Position numbers and translations under genes: made by a program | Shown: piece after piece, positions 56,676 to 59,305 of the stretch | Numbering within the stretch: the first letter of the stretch is position 1 | Layout: each line of letters starts with the position of its first letter | The notes under the pieces: generated by a model | Told to the model about the DNA's origin: nothing | What the model saw: only the letters and a program-made list of their open reading frames with translations | Database searches by the model: none | Source: Bacteroidaceae bacterium | GTDB lineage: Bacteria; Bacteroidota; Bacteroidia; Bacteroidales; Bacteroidaceae | Length of the DNA: 59,305 nucleotides | Assembly: GCA_017503235.1 (NCBI GenBank) | Contig: JAFVTL010000086.1 | Location: 1-59,305 of the forward strand | Direction: 5' to 3'

Positions 56676-58664
56676 ATGAAACAAGAAAACGAAAACCCGG
56701 CGGGATTGCCCGAGAATGCATTCCGTCCGTTGAAGGAAGGAGAGAAATTCCGTCCTCTCATGTCACCAGACAAAGAATATCCCGAAGTCAATTTTTGGTC
56801 AGTCAGTTGGGGTATTGCCATGGCTATCTTGTTCTCGGCCGCATCTGCCTATCTGGGCTTGAAGGTAGGACAAGTGTTTGAAGCCGCCATCCCCATCGCC
56901 ATCATTGCTGTAGGCGTATCAGGCGCAGCCAAACGCAAAGGAGCCTTGGGTGAAAATGTCATCATCCAGTCGATTGGTGCTTGTTCGGGCGTCATCGTAG
57001 CCGGTGCCATCTTTACCCTCCCTGCCCTCTACATCCTCCAGGACAAATATCCGGAAATGACCATCGACTTCATGCAGATGTTCATCAGTTCTCTGTTGGG
57101 TGGTATTCTGGGCATCCTGTTCCTCATCCCTTTCCGCAAGTATTTTGTCAGCGAGAAACATGGCGAATATCCTTTCCCTGAAGCTACAGCCAGTACACAA
57201 GTATTGGTTTCCGGCGAGAAAGGTGGCAACCAGGCGAAACCTTTGCTGATTGCAGGGCTGATTGGTGGTCTGTACGACTTCATTGTCGGCACCTTCGGAT
57301 GGTGGAATGAAAACTTCACCACTCGTGTTTGTGGTTGGGGCGAACTCCTGGCCGACAAGGCAAAGATAGTCTTGAAAATCAACACAGGAGCCGCTGTACT
57401 TGGTTTGGGTTACATCATCGGTTTGAAATATGCCGCCATCATTTGTGCCGGTTCACTAGCTGTTTGGCTACTCATTGTACCGGGCATGTCCCTTCTCTTT
57501 GGCGACCAGCTGCTGAATATGTGGAATCCTTCCATCACACAGACTGTGGGCGAAATGAGTCCTGAACTCATCTTCAAGGAATATGCCAAGAGCATCGGTA
57601 TCGGCGGTATTGCCATGGCCGGTATCATTGGCATCGTGCGTTCCTGGAGCATTATCCGCAGTGCGATTGGCTTGGCAACCAAGGAAATGGGTGGCAAAGG
57701 CAGTGGTGAAAAGGTAGAACGCACACAGAAGGACCTCTCCATGAAAGTCATTGCCTTTGGTTCCATCTTCACCATCCTCCTCACCTTGGCTTTCTTCTAT
57801 TTTGATGTGATGAACGGCAATTTGCTTCATAGCTTGGTAGCCATCTTGCTTGTGGCAGTCATCTCGTTCCTCTTTACCACCGTTGCAGCCAATGCCATCG
57901 CCATCGTGGGTACCAACCCCGTTTCGGGCATGACACTGATGACCTTGATTCTGGCTTCTGTTGTAATGGTAGCAGTAGGTCTGAAGGGTGCCACTGGTAT
58001 GGTTGCTGCTCTCGTAATGGGTGGTGTGGTTTGTACAGCCTTGTCCATGGCCGGTGGCTTCATTACCGACTTGAAGATTGGCTATTGGTTGGGTTCTACT
58101 CCTGCCAAGCAGCAAACCTGGAAATTCCTCGGCACCTTGGTATCAGCCGCCACAGTCAGTGGTGTCATCATGGTGTTGAACGAAGCCTATGGCTTCAACA
58201 GTGGTGCCCTTGCAGCCCCTCAAGCCAATGCCATGGCAGCGGTTATCGACCCCTTGATGAATGGAGTTGGTGCACCTTGGTTGCTCTATGGCATCGGAGC
58301 TGTTCTTGCCCTGGTTCTCACTTGGCTGGGTGTACCTGCATTGGCATTCGCTCTGGGTATGTTCATCCCCTTGGAACTGAACCTTCCATTGCTTGTTGGT
58401 GGTGCCATCAACTGGTATGTAACCACTCGCAGCAAGGATGAAAAGCTGAACGCCGAACGAGGTGAAAAGGGTACTCTCCTTGCCTCTGGTTTCATTGCGG
58501 GCGGTGCTTTGATGGGTGTTGTCAGTGCAGCCATGAAGTTTGGTGGCATCAACCTCATCAACGAAGGCTGGTTGGCTAACCCGATGAGTGAACTTCTTGC
58601 CCTCGTTGCTTATACCCTCCTGATTATCTACTTGATAAAGGCAAGTATGAAGGTCAGTCGTTGA
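56676..58664 (+). CDS. OPT-family oligopeptide or metal-chelate transporter
   Basis: Integral membrane protein of 662 residues with about fifteen helices, the length of bacterial OPT proteins. Family features are the N-terminal FRPLMSPDKEYPEVNFWSVSWGIAMAILFSAASAYLGLKVGQVFEAAIPIAI, EYPFPEATASTQVLVSGEKGG, and late-chain PALAFALGMFIPLELNLPLLVGGAINW with RGEKGTLLASGFIAGGALMGV. OPT carriers move small peptides or metal chelates by a proton gradient. The substrate is unknown. Single gene with a terminator. Confidence 0.93.
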   Translation: MKQENENPAGLPENAFRPLKEGEKFRPLMSPDKEYPEVNFWSVSWGIAMAILFSAASAYLGLKVGQVFEAAIPIAIIAVGVSGAAKRKGALGENVIIQSIGACSGVIVAGAIFTLPALYILQDKYPEMTIDFMQMFISSLLGGILGILFLIPFRKYFVSEKHGEYPFPEATASTQVLVSGEKGGNQAKPLLIAGLIGGLYDFIVGTFGWWNENFTTRVCGWGELLADKAKIVLKINTGAAVLGLGYIIGLKYAAIICAGSLAVWLLIVPGMSLLFGDQLLNMWNPSITQTVGEMSPELIFKEYAKSIGIGGIAMAGIIGIVRSWSIIRSAIGLATKEMGGKGSGEKVERTQKDLSMKVIAFGSIFTILLTLAFFYFDVMNGNLLHSLVAILLVAVISFLFTTVAANAIAIVGTNPVSGMTLMTLILASVVMVAVGLKGATGMVAALVMGGVVCTALSMAGGFITDLKIGYWLGSTPAKQQTWKFLGTLVSAATVSGVIMVLNEAYGFNSGALAAPQANAMAAVIDPLMNGVGAPWLLYGIGAVLALVLTWLGVPALAFALGMFIPLELNLPLLVGGAINWYVTTRSKDEKLNAERGEKGTLLASGFIAGGALMGVVSAAMKFGGINLINEGWLANPMSELLALVAYTLLIIYLIKASMKVSR

Positions 58665-58693
58665 TGTAGCGAACTTTGTTTGATATATATAGA

Positions 58694-58724
58694 AGTGGGT
58701 GTGTGAAGGCGCATCCACTTTTTA
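58694..58724 (+). terminator. Terminator of the OPT gene
   Basis: AGTGGGTG (58694-58701) and CATCCACT (58712-58719) pair over 8 bp with one wobble, then TTTTTA. Confidence 0.8.
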
Positions 58725-59082
58725 TTTGTTCTTTACTTTTCTTTGTCTTAGATACAAAGCAAAGGTAACAAAAGACTATACCTTAGTGTTGAAAATCTTA
58801 AGAGCTTTTGAACGACCAAAGGGAGTTAAAGATCATGTGCTACGGCACCACTCTCACCGCACCATTCTACCATTTGGAACTACACATTGTCATGCAGAGC
58901 GAAGCGAAGCATCTCGGTAACACCCACTTTGTGCTTCCGAGATCCTTCCTCCCTTCGGTCGTCTGGATGACAGGGAAGGAAAAGCGGTCGTCTGGATGAC
59001 AAGGAAGAAAAAGCGGTCGCTCAGGATGACAAACTGGATAGATACACCCTCCCTCACAAGAAGGGAAAGGTCTATATAAAAA
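58725..59082. other. Gene-free stretch with REP-like and tandem repeats
   Basis: No credible gene; open frames here follow repeat wording. It holds gtcatgcagagcgaagcgaagcatctc-type sequence (from 58890), an ATCTCGG/CCGAGAT hairpin (58911-58943), and the tandem array at 58956-59032. Confidence 0.65.
58956..59032. repeat. Tandem 29-bp repeat, 2.6 copies
   Basis: Unit cggtcgtctggatgacaRgg followed by aagRaaaag, at 58956-58984 and 58985-59013, with a partial third copy to 59032. The word ggatgaca recurs in each unit, typical of Bacteroidetes intergenic REP-like arrays. Confidence 0.75.
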
Positions 59083-59113
59083 AGATGGATGCATCCTCAC
59101 GATGCACCCACCT
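59083..59113 (-). terminator. Terminator of the esterase gene
   Basis: On the minus strand GGTGGGTGCATC and GGATGCATCCATC pair around GTGA, followed by TTTTTT (59078-59083 complement). Confidence 0.85.
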
Positions 59114-59143
59114 TCTGATATTTATGTGTTTTTCGAGATTATC

Positions 59144-59305
59144 TTATTTCTTCTTGAAAACCAACTGAGCGAATTGGTACAAGCTGCGTCTCCAAGTCTG
59201 CCATTCGTGAGCAGTTTCAGGAGAAACATAGAATACAGAGTTCATTCCGTAGTTCTTCAATTCTTCAGCGATTTCACCTGGGTTCTGACCACCTCTTGGG
59301 TTTTC
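59144..59305 (-). CDS. CE1-like esterase, C-terminal end (cut by window edge)
   Basis: Only the last 53 residues lie in the window, ending EFK-type QLVFKKK. The stretch SPETAHEWQTWRRSLYQFAQLVF is the familiar end of CE1-family esterases (feruloyl or acetyl-xylan esterases, XynZ-like), and the His in TAHEW is the catalytic His position. NPRGGQNPGEIAEELKNYGMNSVFYVSPE precedes it. Substrate and domain layout lie outside. With the GH43 gene this is a second plant-polysaccharide enzyme, though 13 kb away. Confidence 0.8.
   Translation of the reverse strand, partial: ENPRGGQNPGEIAEELKNYGMNSVFYVSPETAHEWQTWRRSLYQFAQLVFKKK

Noticed and set aside
58956..59032. Possible CRISPR array
   Set aside because: Units of 29 bp follow each other without spacers and there are fewer than three copies, with no cas gene nearby.
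58699..59100. Several short frames in the right-hand intergenic region
   Set aside because: They follow the REP-like and tandem repeat wording and lack starts, promoters or family motifs.

Overview
The window is chromosomal DNA from a member of the Bacteroidota, most likely a gut Bacteroides or Phocaeicola. Three things point there. Genes are preceded by the Bacteroidetes -33/-7 promoter form (TTTG or TTG, 19 to 21 bases, then TAnnTTTG) and not by -35/-10 boxes. Shine-Dalgarno sites are largely absent. The gene families are typical: an FeoA-FeoB fusion, a long Rho with a disordered insert, an HU-like protein of the HU-HIG type, VirE-N/BT4734 and DUF3987 proteins, DUF4301, DUF3127, and GH43 and CE1 enzymes. 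No rRNA and no CRISPR array was seen.

Layout. 1-1192 is the 5' part of ileS (minus strand). 1.6-6.4 kb holds a hexuronate block: eda and kdgK leave a shared intergenic region to the left, and uxaA plus an NhaC-type carrier leave it to the right. Together they would take altronate to KDG, KDPG and then pyruvate plus glyceraldehyde-3-phosphate. 6.4-14.9 kb is housekeeping: an HD protein, rsmG, a metallo-hydrolase, gcvP, a deacetylase lipoprotein, a nitroreductase, a methyltransferase and yqgE. 14.9-22 kb has an acetyltransferase, a membrane protein, recR, a sodium:solute symporter, engB, an ABC-F ATPase, a DUF pair and ridA. 22-33.5 kb has rho, a DUF3127 OB-fold protein, the run dnaN/exonuclease/coaBC/recN/rlmB/TPR protein, and tilS.

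33.5-38.3 kb holds feoAB with a small Cys-rich partner, a tRNA-Cys/tRNA-Ser operon with its own promoter and terminator, and umuDC. 38.3-44.3 kb looks like an accessory island: a long-hairpin candidate RNA, an orphan membrane protein, a split primase-like pair, an iteron-like repeat cluster, an unrecognised AT-rich 391-residue protein, and an HU-HIG protein. 44.4-46 kb has a secreted GH43/CBM6-like enzyme and a small membrane protein. 46.4-50.8 kb has a hemerythrin-LuxR fusion regulator co-oriented with purT, then a PadR/PspC envelope-stress-like operon with a pair of inverted repeats around a second PspC gene. 50.9-58.7 kb has an acetyltransferase, DUF4301, a Rel family protein, dgkA, a DUF1573 lipid-free secreted protein, a small membrane protein and an OPT transporter. 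The window ends in the 3' end of a CE1-like esterase (minus strand).

The observations I rate most worth checking are: the GIHH signature in IleRS (a GXHH-type motif linked to mupirocin hyper-resistance); the LuxR regulator that keeps all six di-iron ligands of a RIC/YtfE hemerythrin domain; the roughly 230-nt 6S-like hairpin transcript between umuD and the island; the split primase, iterons and unknown protein; the SSB-like acidic tail of the DUF3127 protein; and several families of hairpin repeats between genes.
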